DNA of 64,000 nt from Chitinophaga lutea (lineage in GTDB: Bacteria > Bacteroidota > Bacteroidia > Chitinophagales > Chitinophagaceae), in assembly GCF_003813775.1 (NCBI RefSeq), contig NZ_RPDH01000001.1, forward strand, positions 496,001 to 560,000, read 5' to 3'. Made by a program: the position numbers and the translations under genes. The notes under the pieces were generated by a model. It did no database searches. It saw nothing but the letters and a program-made list of their open reading frames with translations, and was not told where the DNA came from. Shown in pieces: positions 1 through 9,204 of the stretch (positions within the stretch are counted from its first letter, which is position 1; each line of letters starts with the position of its first letter).

Positions 1-742
<742 letters not shown>

Positions 743-765
743 TCCGGTCATATCAACATACAAAA

Positions 766-800
766 GGGGCTGTATCAAAAGCGTGATACAGCCCCTTTTT
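766..800. terminator. Intrinsic terminator, probably bidirectional
   Basis: Perfect 12-bp arms at 766-777 (GGGGCTGTATCA) and 784-795 enclose a 6-nt loop and are followed by a T run at 796-800. An A run at 762-765 gives a weaker U tract on the minus strand, so the hairpin could end both the GH109 gene and the convergent galK transcript. Confidence 0.85.
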
Positions 801-928
801 ATTCGGGTACCCGATGAAGACCGGTAGTCATGCAGGCGATCCCCGGCACCTTCTTTTATTTTTGACGCCTCCCTTTTGAAGGAGACAGCAGTCATTCAAG
901 TGATACAACCCTTTTCCAGTGTGGTATC

Positions 929-2080
929 TTAACCGGCGATCACCTTCGTCCCGTCTTCGATAGATGTTACATACACATCCGGCAGTACGCCGTACTGGTC
1001 TTTATAACGGCCCTGCACAAACGAAGCGAACTCATCCACCTGATCGATTTTCACGAGGTTGATGGTACAGCCGCCGAAGCCGCCGCCCATCATGCGCGCG
1101 CCCGCCACTTCCGGGCGTTTTTTGGCAAGGTTGGCCAGGAAGTCCAGTTCCGGGCAGCTTACTTCATAGAGCCTGCTGAGGCCATCGTGCGAGGCATACA
1201 TGAGGCGGCCCGCTTCCGCCAGTTCGTTGTTCTGCAGGCGGGTGCAGGCCTGCTGTACCCGTTCGTTTTCCTGCGTCACAAAACGGCAGCGGTCGTATAC
1301 TTTATCCGGCAGCGAACTTTTATGCTGATCCACCTGGGCCGCCGTTACGCCGCGCAGGCTGGTGATGCCGGGGAAGAAACGTTTCAATATCTCCACCCCT
1401 TCCTCGCATTGCGCGCGGCGCACGTTGTACTCGGACGATGCGAGGGAATGATGCACCATGGAATTGACGAGCACGATCTTGTACGTTTTCGAAAATTCGA
1501 AGGGGAAATACTGGTATTCGAGGCTGCGGCAGTCGAGCAGCATCACCCGGTCTTTTTGCCCGTGCAGGTTCGCGAACTGGTCCATGATCCCGCATTTCAC
1601 GCCGGGGAAATTATGCTCCGCCAGCTGGCCTACTTTGGCCATCTGCATCCGGCTGAGCTGAAAGCCCAGCAGGTGGTCCAGCCCAACGGCCAGGCCGCCT
1701 TCCACCGCCGCCGAGCTGCTCAGGCCCGCGCCGATGGGAATATCGCCATGCACCACGCAATCGAATCCCTTTACCGTCAGCCCCAGTTGTTGCAGCTGGT
1801 ACACCACGCCTTTCAGGTAGTTCACCCAGTCGCCACCCGGCCGGATGTCGTGAATGGAAAAAGAAGCCATTTCGTTGTTGAAGAGCGCATAGGTATTGCA
1901 GGTATCGGTGCCGTTCAGCGCGATGGCGTAGATGATTCTTTTATCGATCGCCGCCGGCAACACAAATCCTTCGTTATAGTCCGTGTGTTCACCGATGAGG
2001 TTGATCCTGCCCGGCGAACTGACCATGATGGGTTCTTTGCCGAACAGCTGGTGGAATTTAGCCTTTACTTGTTCAATCAT
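929..2080 (-). CDS. galK: Galactokinase
   Basis: This enzyme phosphorylates alpha-D-galactose at C1 with ATP, the first committed step of the cytoplasmic Leloir pathway. The 383-residue length is normal for the family. The galactokinase signature GRINLIGEHTDYN is at residues 24-36, the GHMP ATP-binding loop (IPIGAGLSSSAA) is near 114-125, the presumed catalytic Asp is in CGIMDQFA (Asp167), and the GHMP C-terminal motif GGGFGG is near the end. It converges on the GH109 gene and shares a possible bidirectional terminator with it. No other Leloir gene is visible in the window. A TAAAACG half-site sits 10-20 bp before the start, and a common LacI-type regulator with the transporters is possible but unproven. 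Confidence 0.97.
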   Translation of the reverse strand: MIEQVKAKFHQLFGKEPIMVSSPGRINLIGEHTDYNEGFVLPAAIDKRIIYAIALNGTDTCNTYALFNNEMASFSIHDIRPGGDWVNYLKGVVYQLQQLGLTVKGFDCVVHGDIPIGAGLSSSAAVEGGLAVGLDHLLGFQLSRMQMAKVGQLAEHNFPGVKCGIMDQFANLHGQKDRVMLLDCRSLEYQYFPFEFSKTYKIVLVNSMVHHSLASSEYNVRRAQCEEGVEILKRFFPGITSLRGVTAAQVDQHKSSLPDKVYDRCRFVTQENERVQQACTRLQNNELAEAGRLMYASHDGLSRLYEVSCPELDFLANLAKKRPEVAGARMMGGGFGGCTINLVKIDQVDEFASFVQGRYKDQYGVLPDVYVTSIEDGTKVIAG

Positions 2081-2560
2081 TTAAAGCGTACGTTTTACAC
2101 CTAAAAATAGGAAAAAGGATTACTTTTTTACTGGTGCGGGGAAATTTTAGTTAGCTGCAAACGGGGCCCTGTTGACCCGCTGCAGGATATAAAGCGTTAA
2201 GTGTGGTTTCTTCCGGGAGATCCGACAACCGGCATCAACAAGCAGCAGGACTCGCATTTTTGCACAAACAAAACATTTTCAATTAGTTATAAAACCTGGT
2301 CAAAATTGGGACGATAGCGTCCCGATAGGGTTGGGATACCCTTGCGATACGGATACGTTACCCCTATAGGAGGTAACGTATAGGTGGCTAAAAGATGGCT
2401 AAAGGGTGGCGTATGGGTAACGTTCCACGATATAAATCCTTTGTGGGAGCATGTTTCAGCCCACTTTTCACAATATTTTATGCTATATAACAGAAATCCT
2501 ACAGTGTAAAATACTGTTAGTAAGAGAATTAAATATTTCCGGGTACGGCCAATGATCGCA
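2081..2560. other. Intergenic region with nested inverted repeats, no supported gene
   Basis: This is the leader side of galK and the downstream side of the minus-strand transporter. It contains a GGGACG/CGTCCC hairpin at 2308-2323 and 10-bp arms ATACGTTACC/GGTAACGTAT at 2353-2362 and 2372-2381. A further GGTAACGTT copy lies near 2417, and GGCTAAA is directly repeated near 2385-2405. The 97-codon minus-strand frame here has no recognisable domain and is not called. Confidence 0.6.
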
Positions 2561-2593
2561 TTAAAAAGGGCCGGCCTCACCGGCCAGCCCTTT
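2561..2593 (-). terminator. Intrinsic terminator of the minus-strand sugar transporter
   Basis: Read on the minus strand, arms at 2590-2582 and 2576-2568 pair over 9 bp with one G-U wobble around a 5-nt loop. A U tract from 2567 to 2563 follows. It lies about 35 bp after the transporter stop codon. Confidence 0.85.
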
Positions 2594-2625
2594 GCTTTGT
2601 GTAAATTATCGTTTGTATCGTTGTT

Positions 2626-3957
2626 TTATTTGGCCTTTGCCTTACCGACTTTATGACCGAACAGGGCAAAGAAAAGAATGTATACATAGCAGGGCACCAT
2701 GCAATACAGGAATGCATGACGGAAGTCAACGCCTTCGCTGTAGAAGATCGAGCTGAACATCGCTTCTTTTTCGAACAGTCCCGCATAGATCTGTGGCAGG
2801 ATGGCTCCGCCGGCGATACCCATGATCAGGAAAGCGGATCCAATTTTGGTGTATTTACCCAGGCCTTCGATCGCCAGCGGGAAGATGGCGGGCCACATGA
2901 GGGCATTCGCGAGACCGAGCAGGGCGATGAAAGTAACCGCCATGTTGCCGTCCGTGAAATAAGCGCCGAGGGTGAATATCACGCCCATGATGGCGGAAAT
3001 ACGCAGGCCCATGTCCTGGCTGATGATTTTGGGAATCGTGGCGATACCGATCACATATCCTACCAGCATCGCGATGAGCGTGAAGGAAGTGAAGTATTTT
3101 GTTTTATCGAGGCTCATGCCGAGTGATTTGCCGTAAGTGCCGATCACGTCGCCGGCCATCACTTCCACACCCACGTACATGAAGATGCACAGTACGCCGA
3201 GCAGCAGGTAGGGATAAGCGAACACGCTGCTACGGGCGGGAGCGCCTGCTGCGGATGCGCTATCGTCCCCGTCTGTATTGATTTCCGGGAGGGAAGAGCG
3301 TTTCAGGAAAAATGCAAGGATCAGCAGCACGAATGCCATTACAATATAGGGAGGGATTACGCGGCCGGCCAGGTCGTCGAGCAACTGGGCCTTCAGCGTG
3401 GCATCCGTTGCCGTTTTGATCTGTTCTTCCAGCGCGCTGGCGTTTTTCAGTACGATGGCGCTGAGAATGAGCGGACTGAGCGCGCCGGCTACTTTATTAC
3501 AGATACCCATGATGCTGATGCGTTTGGCCGCGCTTTCGATAGGCCCTACGATGCTGATATACGGGTTGGATGCGGTTTGCAGCAGCGAAAGGCCTGCGCC
3601 CTGCACAAACAGGCCGGTCAGGAACATGCCGTAGTTACGGGCGTTCGCAGCCGGGATAAAGATGAGCGAGCCCACGGCCATCACGGCCAGGCCCAGCGCC
3701 ATCCCGTTCTTGAACCCTGTTTTGTTCAGGATGAAGGAAGAAGGAATGGACAGGAAAAAATAGGCCATATAAAAGGCCATGGTAACCATCAGCGCCTGGG
3801 AAACGGTCAGCTCGCAGGCAATCTGCAAAAAGGGAATCAGGGCGCCGTTCAGCCAGGTCACAAACCCGAAAACAAAGAATAAGCCCCCGATAATGATCAT
3901 GGCCTGCTTATACCCTCCTTCCTGCGGAGGAGCCAGAGTAGCGGTTTTACTAGTCAT
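2626..3957 (-). CDS. Sugar MFS transporter, FucP/glucose-galactose type
   Basis: This is a 443-residue inner-membrane major facilitator with about 12 hydrophobic segments. The segments FFVFGFVTWLNGALIPFLQ and GLFVQGAGLSLLQTASNPY are characteristic of the FucP/GluP-like sugar:proton symporters. The ATG at 3957 (MTSKTATLAPP) is preferred over an upstream in-frame TTG at 4005 because the extra 16 residues look non-coding. The gene is divergent from a second FucP-type transporter, and galK lies downstream in the same direction. A minus-strand TACCTTTG element lies at 4135-4142, with a LacI-type operator candidate between it and the start. The substrate is not determined by sequence; glucose, galactose, fucose or an amino sugar are all plausible. 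Confidence 0.92.
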   Translation of the reverse strand: MTSKTATLAPPQEGGYKQAMIIIGGLFFVFGFVTWLNGALIPFLQIACELTVSQALMVTMAFYMAYFFLSIPSSFILNKTGFKNGMALGLAVMAVGSLIFIPAANARNYGMFLTGLFVQGAGLSLLQTASNPYISIVGPIESAAKRISIMGICNKVAGALSPLILSAIVLKNASALEEQIKTATDATLKAQLLDDLAGRVIPPYIVMAFVLLILAFFLKRSSLPEINTDGDDSASAAGAPARSSVFAYPYLLLGVLCIFMYVGVEVMAGDVIGTYGKSLGMSLDKTKYFTSFTLIAMLVGYVIGIATIPKIISQDMGLRISAIMGVIFTLGAYFTDGNMAVTFIALLGLANALMWPAIFPLAIEGLGKYTKIGSAFLIMGIAGGAILPQIYAGLFEKEAMFSSIFYSEGVDFRHAFLYCMVPCYVYILFFALFGHKVGKAKAK

Positions 3958-4029
3958 TAGCTGCGTAAGTTGATTGTTCAAGAATGCCACGAACTTAATG
4001 AACAATTCTTGATTTTCATAAATATATTA

Positions 4030-4045
4030 GCTAAAACGATTAAGC
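4030..4045. promoter_or_regulatory. Candidate LacI-family operator between divergent transporters
   Basis: The sequence GCTAAAACGATTAAGC is an imperfect palindrome with the central CG typical of LacI/GalR-family sites. Its left half is identical to the perfect palindrome before the GH92 gene at 26358-26371. It lies between the divergent transporter starts at 3957 and 4146, so one bound repressor could act on both. Confidence 0.55.
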
Positions 4046-4134
4046 AATTAAAAAAAATAGGCTAATTCTTGCCATTTTTGCCTGTTTGTCAAAAAAATTA
4101 TTCTACATTTAAAGCCTATTTTACCAAAATATAA

Positions 4135-4142
4135 CAAAGGTA
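4135..4142 (-). promoter_or_regulatory. Bacteroidota -7 promoter element for the minus-strand transporter
   Basis: TACCTTTG on the minus strand matches the Bacteroidota TAnnTTTG -7 consensus. It would give a leader of roughly 170 nt before the ATG at 3957, carrying the candidate operator. No convincing -33 TTTG was found. Confidence 0.4.
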
Positions 4143-4145
4143 TTT

Positions 4146-5777
4146 ATGTCCACGCAAAGTAAACAAGGTACGCATCCCTCGTTTTTTGTACTCGTCCTGG
4201 TATTCTTCTTCTGGGGGTTTGTGGCTGCATCCAACAGCATTCTCATCCCCTTTTGCAAAGCCCATTTCGATCTTACACAGATTCAGTCGCAGCTGGTAGA
4301 CTTCGCCTTTTACGGCGCCTACTTCGTGGGCTCGCTGGTATTGTACCTGTTATCCGCCTTCAAGGGCGTGGACATCCTCAATCGCATCGGTTTCAAAAAA
4401 GGTATTATATACGGCCTGATCATTTCAGGTGTGGGCGCCGCGGCCACTATCGGCGCGGTGAACATCGGGCTGGGCATGGAAGATAAAACCAGCGCCTTCT
4501 ACCTGATCCTCGGCGCTTATTTCATCGTGGCCCTCGGTTTCTCCCTGCAGCAAACGGCGGCCAACCCGTTCGCCATCCTGCTGGGCGACCCGGCTACCGG
4601 GGCGCACCGCCTCAACCTCGCCGGCGGCGTAAACTCCTTCGGTACCACCATCGGCCCCCTCATCGTGAGCCTGTTGCTCTTCGGCACCGCGCAGGACGCA
4701 GCGGCGGTGGGTGATACGGACATCAGCAAAATCAACGTATTATATATATCCCTGGTAGCGCTCTTCCTGCTCGCCGCCGGTATATTCGCGGCCACCAAAA
4801 TGCCGAAGGGCACGGAAGACGATCACTTTGAAGCATCGTCCAAAGCCACCTACACCCTGCTGGGCATCACCGTGATGTTCGTGCTCATCCTGATCGGTAT
4901 CATCGTGGAAAAACCATTGCCTTTCTTCATTGCCGGCATCGTGGGCATCCTCTGCATTCTTTTCTACGCGCAGATCGCTTCCCGCAACGACGGCAACGGC
5001 TGGGGCGCCATGAAATACCCGCAGCTCATCATGGGCATGATCGCCATCTTCGTTTACGTGGGCGTGGAAGTGAGCGTGTCCAGCAACCTGGGCGAGCTCC
5101 TGAAAAAACCCGGCTTCCTCACCATGGAAGGTCTCAACGAATCACAGCTCAGCCCCTACATCGCCATCTTCTGGGGCGGTCTGATGATCGGCCGGTGGAC
5201 GGGCGCCATCAGCGTGTTCAACCTCAGCAAAGGCACCCGCCAGGTACTCTCCGTGATCGTGCCCTTTGTGGCCTACGGCGTGATCCTCGGCGTGAATCAT
5301 TTAAAAGGCAACGACATCAGCCAGCTGTATCCCTTCGCGATCTGTGTGGCCATCCAGATACTCGGCTTCTTCTACGGCCAGGATAAACCCGCCAAAACCC
5401 TCATGACCTTCGGTATCATGGGCGTTGCGGCCATGCTCATCGGTCTGTTCACCGAGGGCCAGGTAGCCACCTTCGCCTTCATCAGCGGCGGTCTTTTCTG
5501 CTCCGTGATGTGGCCCTGTATCTTTTCACTGTCTATCGCCGGGCTCGGCAAATACACCGGCCAGGGCGCTTCTTTCCTCGTGATGATGATCCTCGGCGGC
5601 GCGCTCGTTCCGCCATTACAGGGCGGTTTGGTAGATATCCCTGAAATTGGCGCACATCATTCGTATATTGTACCGGTAATCTGTTTTGCATACTTAGCAT
5701 TTTTTGCAATACGCGTTAAATCAATCTTAAAATCTCAGGGAATCGACTATGAGTCAGCAATTAGCGGTGGGCATTGA
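4146..5777 (+). CDS. Sugar MFS transporter, FucP family, long variant
   Basis: This is a 543-residue inner-membrane MFS permease. It is longer than the 443-residue divergent neighbour because of an extended central loop and extra hydrophobic segments around residues 235-290. FucP-type features include [18 protein letters not shown] at residues 20-37 and [19 protein letters not shown] near 138-156. Its stop lies 29 bp inside the following ROK kinase gene, so import and phosphorylation are probably translationally coupled. The likely role is proton-coupled uptake of a monosaccharide that the kinase then traps. A near-consensus TACATTTA lies at 4104-4111. Specificity cannot be read from sequence. 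Confidence 0.92.
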   Translation: MSTQSKQGTHPSFFVLVLVFFFWGFVAASNSILIPFCKAHFDLTQIQSQLVDFAFYGAYFVGSLVLYLLSAFKGVDILNRIGFKKGIIYGLIISGVGAAATIGAVNIGLGMEDKTSAFYLILGAYFIVALGFSLQQTAANPFAILLGDPATGAHRLNLAGGVNSFGTTIGPLIVSLLLFGTAQDAAAVGDTDISKINVLYISLVALFLLAAGIFAATKMPKGTEDDHFEASSKATYTLLGITVMFVLILIGIIVEKPLPFFIAGIVGILCILFYAQIASRNDGNGWGAMKYPQLIMGMIAIFVYVGVEVSVSSNLGELLKKPGFLTMEGLNESQLSPYIAIFWGGLMIGRWTGAISVFNLSKGTRQVLSVIVPFVAYGVILGVNHLKGNDISQLYPFAICVAIQILGFFYGQDKPAKTLMTFGIMGVAAMLIGLFTEGQVATFAFISGGLFCSVMWPCIFSLSIAGLGKYTGQGASFLVMMILGGALVPPLQGGLVDIPEIGAHHSYIVPVICFAYLAFFAIRVKSILKSQGIDYESAISGGH

Positions 5778-6714
5778 TATTGGGGGGACCAACACTAAAT
5801 TTGGAATTGTAGACCGTCGTGGTAATATCTTATGCCAGGACCGGATGTCAACCAAAGCTCACGAAGAAGTAACCATGTTCCTGGCCGAGCTGCATCAGCG
5901 TTTATCGAAGCTGATCGAGCAGGTGGGAGGCATCGAAAACATCAAGGGAATAGGCGTGGGTGCGCCCAACGGTAATTATTATACCGGCAACATTGAATAT
6001 GCGCCCAACCTGCGCTGGAAAGGCATTGTGCCTTTGGCTAATATGCTGCAGGACCTCTTTAATCTCCCGACCGTATTAACGAACGACGCCAATGCGGCGG
6101 CCATCGGTGAAATGACCTACGGCTCCGCGCGCGGCATGAAAGATTTCATCACCATCACCCTCGGCACCGGCGTGGGCAGCGGCATCGTTGCCAACGGCCA
6201 GCTCATTTACGGGCACGACGGATTTGCGGGTGAACTCGGGCACGTGATCGTGATACCCGGCGGCCGCCTGCACCCCGGCACCGGCGCACACGGCTCGCTC
6301 GAATCGTATGCCTCCGCCACGGGCGTTGCCAGCACCGCGCTGGAACTGCTTGAAGCCCGGCCCAACGAGGAAAGCATGCTGCGCAACCACACCCGTGAAG
6401 AAATAGATTCCAAAATGATCTATGAAGCGGCGATCAAAGGCGACAAACTGGCCCTCGAAATTTATGAATATACCGGTAAGGTGCTCGGTGAAGCACTGGC
6501 GAACTTCGTGATGTTCTCCAGCCCCGAAGCCATCGTACTGTTCGGCGGCCTCACACAGGCGGGCGACCTCATCATGCGCCCGGTCCGCCACCATATGGAA
6601 AAGAACCTCCTCCCCATCTTCCAGAACAAAGTGAAGCTCGTGTTTTCCGAACTCAAGGAAAGCGATGCGGCCATCCTCGGCGCCAGCGCCCTGGCCTGGG
6701 AAATGAAGGACTAG
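5749..6714 (+). CDS. ROK-family sugar kinase lacking the usual zinc-site cysteines
   Basis: This is a 321-residue cytoplasmic sugar kinase of the ROK family. The phosphate-binding [12 protein letters not shown] is at residues 8-19, the presumed catalytic Asp113 is in [10 protein letters not shown], the second phosphate loop [10 protein letters not shown] is at 138-147, and GELGH (His165) is present. The family's zinc motif (GR-x-CxCGxxGC-x-E) is replaced by [15 protein letters not shown] at 171-185, with no cysteine and one extra residue. The ATG overlaps the transporter by 29 bp. Glucokinase is the default guess, but the locus would also suit mannose or an N-acetylhexosamine. The start is supported by the strong N-terminal motif. 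Confidence 0.9.
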   Translation: MSQQLAVGIDIGGTNTKFGIVDRRGNILCQDRMSTKAHEEVTMFLAELHQRLSKLIEQVGGIENIKGIGVGAPNGNYYTGNIEYAPNLRWKGIVPLANMLQDLFNLPTVLTNDANAAAIGEMTYGSARGMKDFITITLGTGVGSGIVANGQLIYGHDGFAGELGHVIVIPGGRLHPGTGAHGSLESYASATGVASTALELLEARPNEESMLRNHTREEIDSKMIYEAAIKGDKLALEIYEYTGKVLGEALANFVMFSSPEAIVLFGGLTQAGDLIMRPVRHHMEKNLLPIFQNKVKLVFSELKESDAAILGASALAWEMKD

Positions 6715-6728
6715 AAAAAACTACCCGG

Positions 6729-6783
6729 AATGTCAATTACAAGTGATGAAATGTTCGTTCATTTGTAATTGACATTCTTTTTT
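6729..6783 (+). terminator. Intrinsic terminator after the transporter-kinase operon
   Basis: Perfect 14-bp arms AATGTCAATTACAA (6729-6742) and its complement (6763-6776) are followed by a T run at 6778-6783. The loop contains a smaller ATGAA/TTCAT stem. The hairpin lies 15 bp after the kinase stop. Confidence 0.85.
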
Positions 6784-6803
6784 GAATCAAGCAAACGTGA
6801 ACA

Positions 6804-7853
6804 ATGAACAGCAGACGCAATTTTCTCAAAACTGCCGCGCTGGGCGCCGCTGCCCTTTCGATAGACGGCATTCCCGCCGCAGCGCAGAGCAAAACTAAGG
6901 GCAAAGTCCGCAAGCCCATTGTGGTAAGCACCTGGGACTTTGGTGTGGCCGCCAACAAAGCAGCCTGGGAAGTATTGAAAAAAGGCGGCCGTGCACTGGA
7001 TGCGGTGGAAAACGGCGTACATGTGCCGGAATCCGACCCCAGCAACCAGACGGTGGGCTACGGCGGTTTCCCCGACCGCGACGGCCGTGTAACGCTCGAC
7101 GCCTGCATTATGGACGAGCTGGGCAACTGCGGTTCCGTGGCTGCGCTCGAGCACATCGTGCATCCCATTTCCGTGGCGCGCAAGGTGATGGAAAAAACGC
7201 CGCACGTAATGCTGGTGGGCGATGGCGCCTTGCAGTTCGCGCTGGAGAACGGGTTTAAGAAAGAGAACCTGCTCACGCCGGAATCGGAAAAAGCCTGGAA
7301 AGAATGGCTGAAAAAAGCGGAATACAAACCCGTGATCAACATCGAAAACAAATCGTACCAGGGCGACGGCAAAGGCACCACGGCCTTTAACCCGCTGCGG
7401 CTCCCCGGTAACCAATACAACCACGATACCATCGGCATGATCGCCCTGGACGCGGCCGGCAATTTATCCGGCGCCTGCACCACCAGCGGCATGGCCTTCA
7501 AACTGCACGGCCGGGTGGGCGATTCGCCAATCATCGGCGCGGGCCTGTACGTGGATAACGAAGTAGGCGCCGCTACCGCAACCGGTGTGGGGGAAGAAGT
7601 GATACGCGTGGTGGGCAGCTTCCTCGTGGTGGAACTGATGCGCCAGGGATATTCTCCCGAAGCCGCCTGCAAGGAAGCGGTGATGCGGATCGTGAAGAAA
7701 AAACCCGCCAAGGCGAAAGAAATTCAGATCGGTTTCCTGGCCCTCAACAAAAAAGGCGAGCATGGCGCTTTCTGTCTCCAGAAAGGTTTCAGCTATGCCG
7801 TAGCCACCGCCGACAACCAGGAACAACTCATACAGGGTAAACATTATTTTTAG
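6804..7853 (+). CDS. Glycosylasparaginase (N4-(beta-N-acetylglucosaminyl)-L-asparaginase), Tat-exported
   Basis: This N-terminal-nucleophile hydrolase would cleave the GlcNAc-Asn bond left after N-glycan removal, releasing aspartate and the amino sugar. The 349 residues begin with a twin-arginine signal (MNSRRNFLKTAALGAAAL). The autoprocessing site is in NHDTIGMI, where Thr209 becomes the nucleophile after cleavage behind Asp208. The beta-chain motifs CTTSGMAFKLHGRVGDSPI and GAGLY match glycosylasparaginases of Flavobacteriia rather than plain isoaspartyl peptidases. The likely location is periplasmic. GH92, GH20, GH109 and a NagB fusion in the same island support an N-glycopeptide role. The alternative is a type III L-asparaginase or isoaspartyl peptidase, which shares the fold. 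Confidence 0.9.
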   Translation: MNSRRNFLKTAALGAAALSIDGIPAAAQSKTKGKVRKPIVVSTWDFGVAANKAAWEVLKKGGRALDAVENGVHVPESDPSNQTVGYGGFPDRDGRVTLDACIMDELGNCGSVAALEHIVHPISVARKVMEKTPHVMLVGDGALQFALENGFKKENLLTPESEKAWKEWLKKAEYKPVINIENKSYQGDGKGTTAFNPLRLPGNQYNHDTIGMIALDAAGNLSGACTTSGMAFKLHGRVGDSPIIGAGLYVDNEVGAATATGVGEEVIRVVGSFLVVELMRQGYSPEAACKEAVMRIVKKKPAKAKEIQIGFLALNKKGEHGAFCLQKGFSYAVATADNQEQLIQGKHYF

Positions 7854-7904
7854 CAGCAACGGCGGCCGGTGATACTTGTGCCGGCCGGCAACGGAAAGAC
7901 GACG

Positions 7905-8669
7905 ATGGAAAAGATCACACTGGAAATATGCGCCGCCTCACTGGCTTCGTGCATCGCAGCACAGGAAGGAGGCGCCGACCGTATAGAATTATGCGACAAC
8001 CTGCTGGAAGGCGGCACCACGCCGAGCTATGCCACCATTGCGCTCGCCCGTGAAAAAGTAAAGATCGCCCTCTACCCCATCATCCGGCCGCGTGGCGGCG
8101 ATTTCCTGTACGACGACCTGGAATTCGCCATCATGCAAAAGGACATCCAGCTCTGCAAGGAACTGGGCTGCGACGGGGTGGTGATCGGCCTGCTGACGGC
8201 GGAAGGGAAAGTGGACAAACCGCGCACCCGCGCACTGGTGGAACTGGCATGGCCCATGGGCGTTACCTTCCACCGCGCTTTCGATATGACCGACGATCCT
8301 TTCCAGGCACTTGAAGACGTGATTGAAACGGGCTGCGAGCGGATACTCACGTCCGGCCAGCGCAACACCGCACCGGAAGGCGCATCCCTCATCGCACAGC
8401 TGGTGGAAAAAGCCGGTGGCAGAATCGCCATCATGGCGGGATCCGGCGTGCGCGCCAACAACGTGGGCGCACTGGCAACTGCTACCCATGCCGCCGAATA
8501 CCATACCACCGCAAAAGATTATACAGACAGCCGCATGGTGTTCCGTAACCCCGCCGTAAGCATGGGCGGCATTCCCGGCGTGCCGGAATACGGCATCGCC
8601 GTTACGCAGGCCGCACAGGTGAAACTGATCAGGGAAGAAGCGGAAAAGGCGCTCACCAACGGGCAATAA
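7905..8669 (+). CDS. cutC: CutC family protein (copper homeostasis annotation)
   Basis: This is a 254-residue TIM-barrel protein of the CutC family. Conserved segments include LEICAASLASCIAAQEGGADRIELCDNL at the N-terminus, PIIRPRGGDFLY near 56-67, and FHRAFDM followed by RILTSGQ in the middle. The ATG at 7905 (MEKITLEIC) is preferred over an upstream in-frame ATG at 7869 because CutC proteins start directly at the first beta strand. The family is named for copper sensitivity in E. coli, but its biochemical role is unsettled. In Bacteroidota it often sits beside carbohydrate genes, as here, 51 bp after the glycosylasparaginase. A joint transcript is likely. Confidence 0.9.
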   Translation: MEKITLEICAASLASCIAAQEGGADRIELCDNLLEGGTTPSYATIALAREKVKIALYPIIRPRGGDFLYDDLEFAIMQKDIQLCKELGCDGVVIGLLTAEGKVDKPRTRALVELAWPMGVTFHRAFDMTDDPFQALEDVIETGCERILTSGQRNTAPEGASLIAQLVEKAGGRIAIMAGSGVRANNVGALATATHAAEYHTTAKDYTDSRMVFRNPAVSMGGIPGVPEYGIAVTQAAQVKLIREEAEKALTNGQ

Positions 8670-8672
8670 CAT

Positions 8673-9045
8673 CTTCACAAAACGAATAAGGCATTGCCGG
8701 GCGTTCCGTGCAATGCCTTATTCGTTGCTGGTTTCCGCCGCCAGCGGATCAGAACCCAGGCAATACAATCTTCACAAAAAGATAAAGGCTCTGTAGGGCA
8801 TTCCCGGCAATGCCTTATTTAATGACGGGTTCCGCGGAGCAGGGAACGAAGCCCAGACAATACAACCTTCACAGGCGCCGCAGGGCACCCCGCGCCATGC
8901 CTTATTTGTTGACGGCGGCCGCAGGTCGGGGAACGAAGCCCAGGCAAGAGAATCTTCACAAAAAGGTAATGGCGTTGCGGAGCATTCCATGCAGCGCCTT
9001 ATCTGTTTGCGCCTTTCCCGGTTCAAATCCCGCCAGATAAGCATC
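8673..9045. repeat. Degenerate tandem repeat, about 97-bp unit, four copies
   Basis: Units starting with CTTCACA begin at 8673, 8770, 8867 and 8954, giving periods of 97, 97 and 87 bp. Each contains a version of an AAGGC-TTGCxGGGCATTCC-GCAATGCCTTAT hairpin followed by GGGAACGAAGCCCAGGCAA. The units are diverged and carry no supported reading frame. They fill the space between cutC and the phosphatase gene. Confidence 0.75.
8681..8726. terminator. Strong stem-loop after cutC, probable terminator
   Basis: Perfect 16-bp arms (AACGAATAAGGCATTG at 8681-8696, complement at 8711-8726) enclose a 14-nt loop just after the cutC stop. No long T run follows, so termination is likely but not certain. It is the best-preserved hairpin of the four-copy array. 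Confidence 0.5.
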
Positions 9046-9092
9046 GCCATTTATCTGCGGTTACATCCGCTGATGAATATTTCATTAAATTA

Positions 9093-9105
9093 TTAGTAAT
9101 ACTAA
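9093..9105. promoter_or_regulatory. Inverted repeat upstream of the phosphatase-fold gene
   Basis: TTAGTA-A-TACTAA is a perfect 6+1+6 inverted repeat about 100 bp before the ATG at 9205, in an AT-rich stretch. It could be an operator. No regulator can be assigned. Confidence 0.3.
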
Positions 9106-9204
9106 ACAAGGTATAGTATATATTTACTACTTTTATCCACACTGGATAACTGGGGCGTGCTGTACGTCCTTACACATTAAATAATTTTCTAAATTAGATC
9201 AGAC

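Noticed and set aside
2287..2580. 97-codon minus-strand frame with a hydrophobic stretch in the galK-transporter gap
   Set aside because: It has no recognisable domain, overlaps the transporter terminator and covers a repeat-rich non-coding area.
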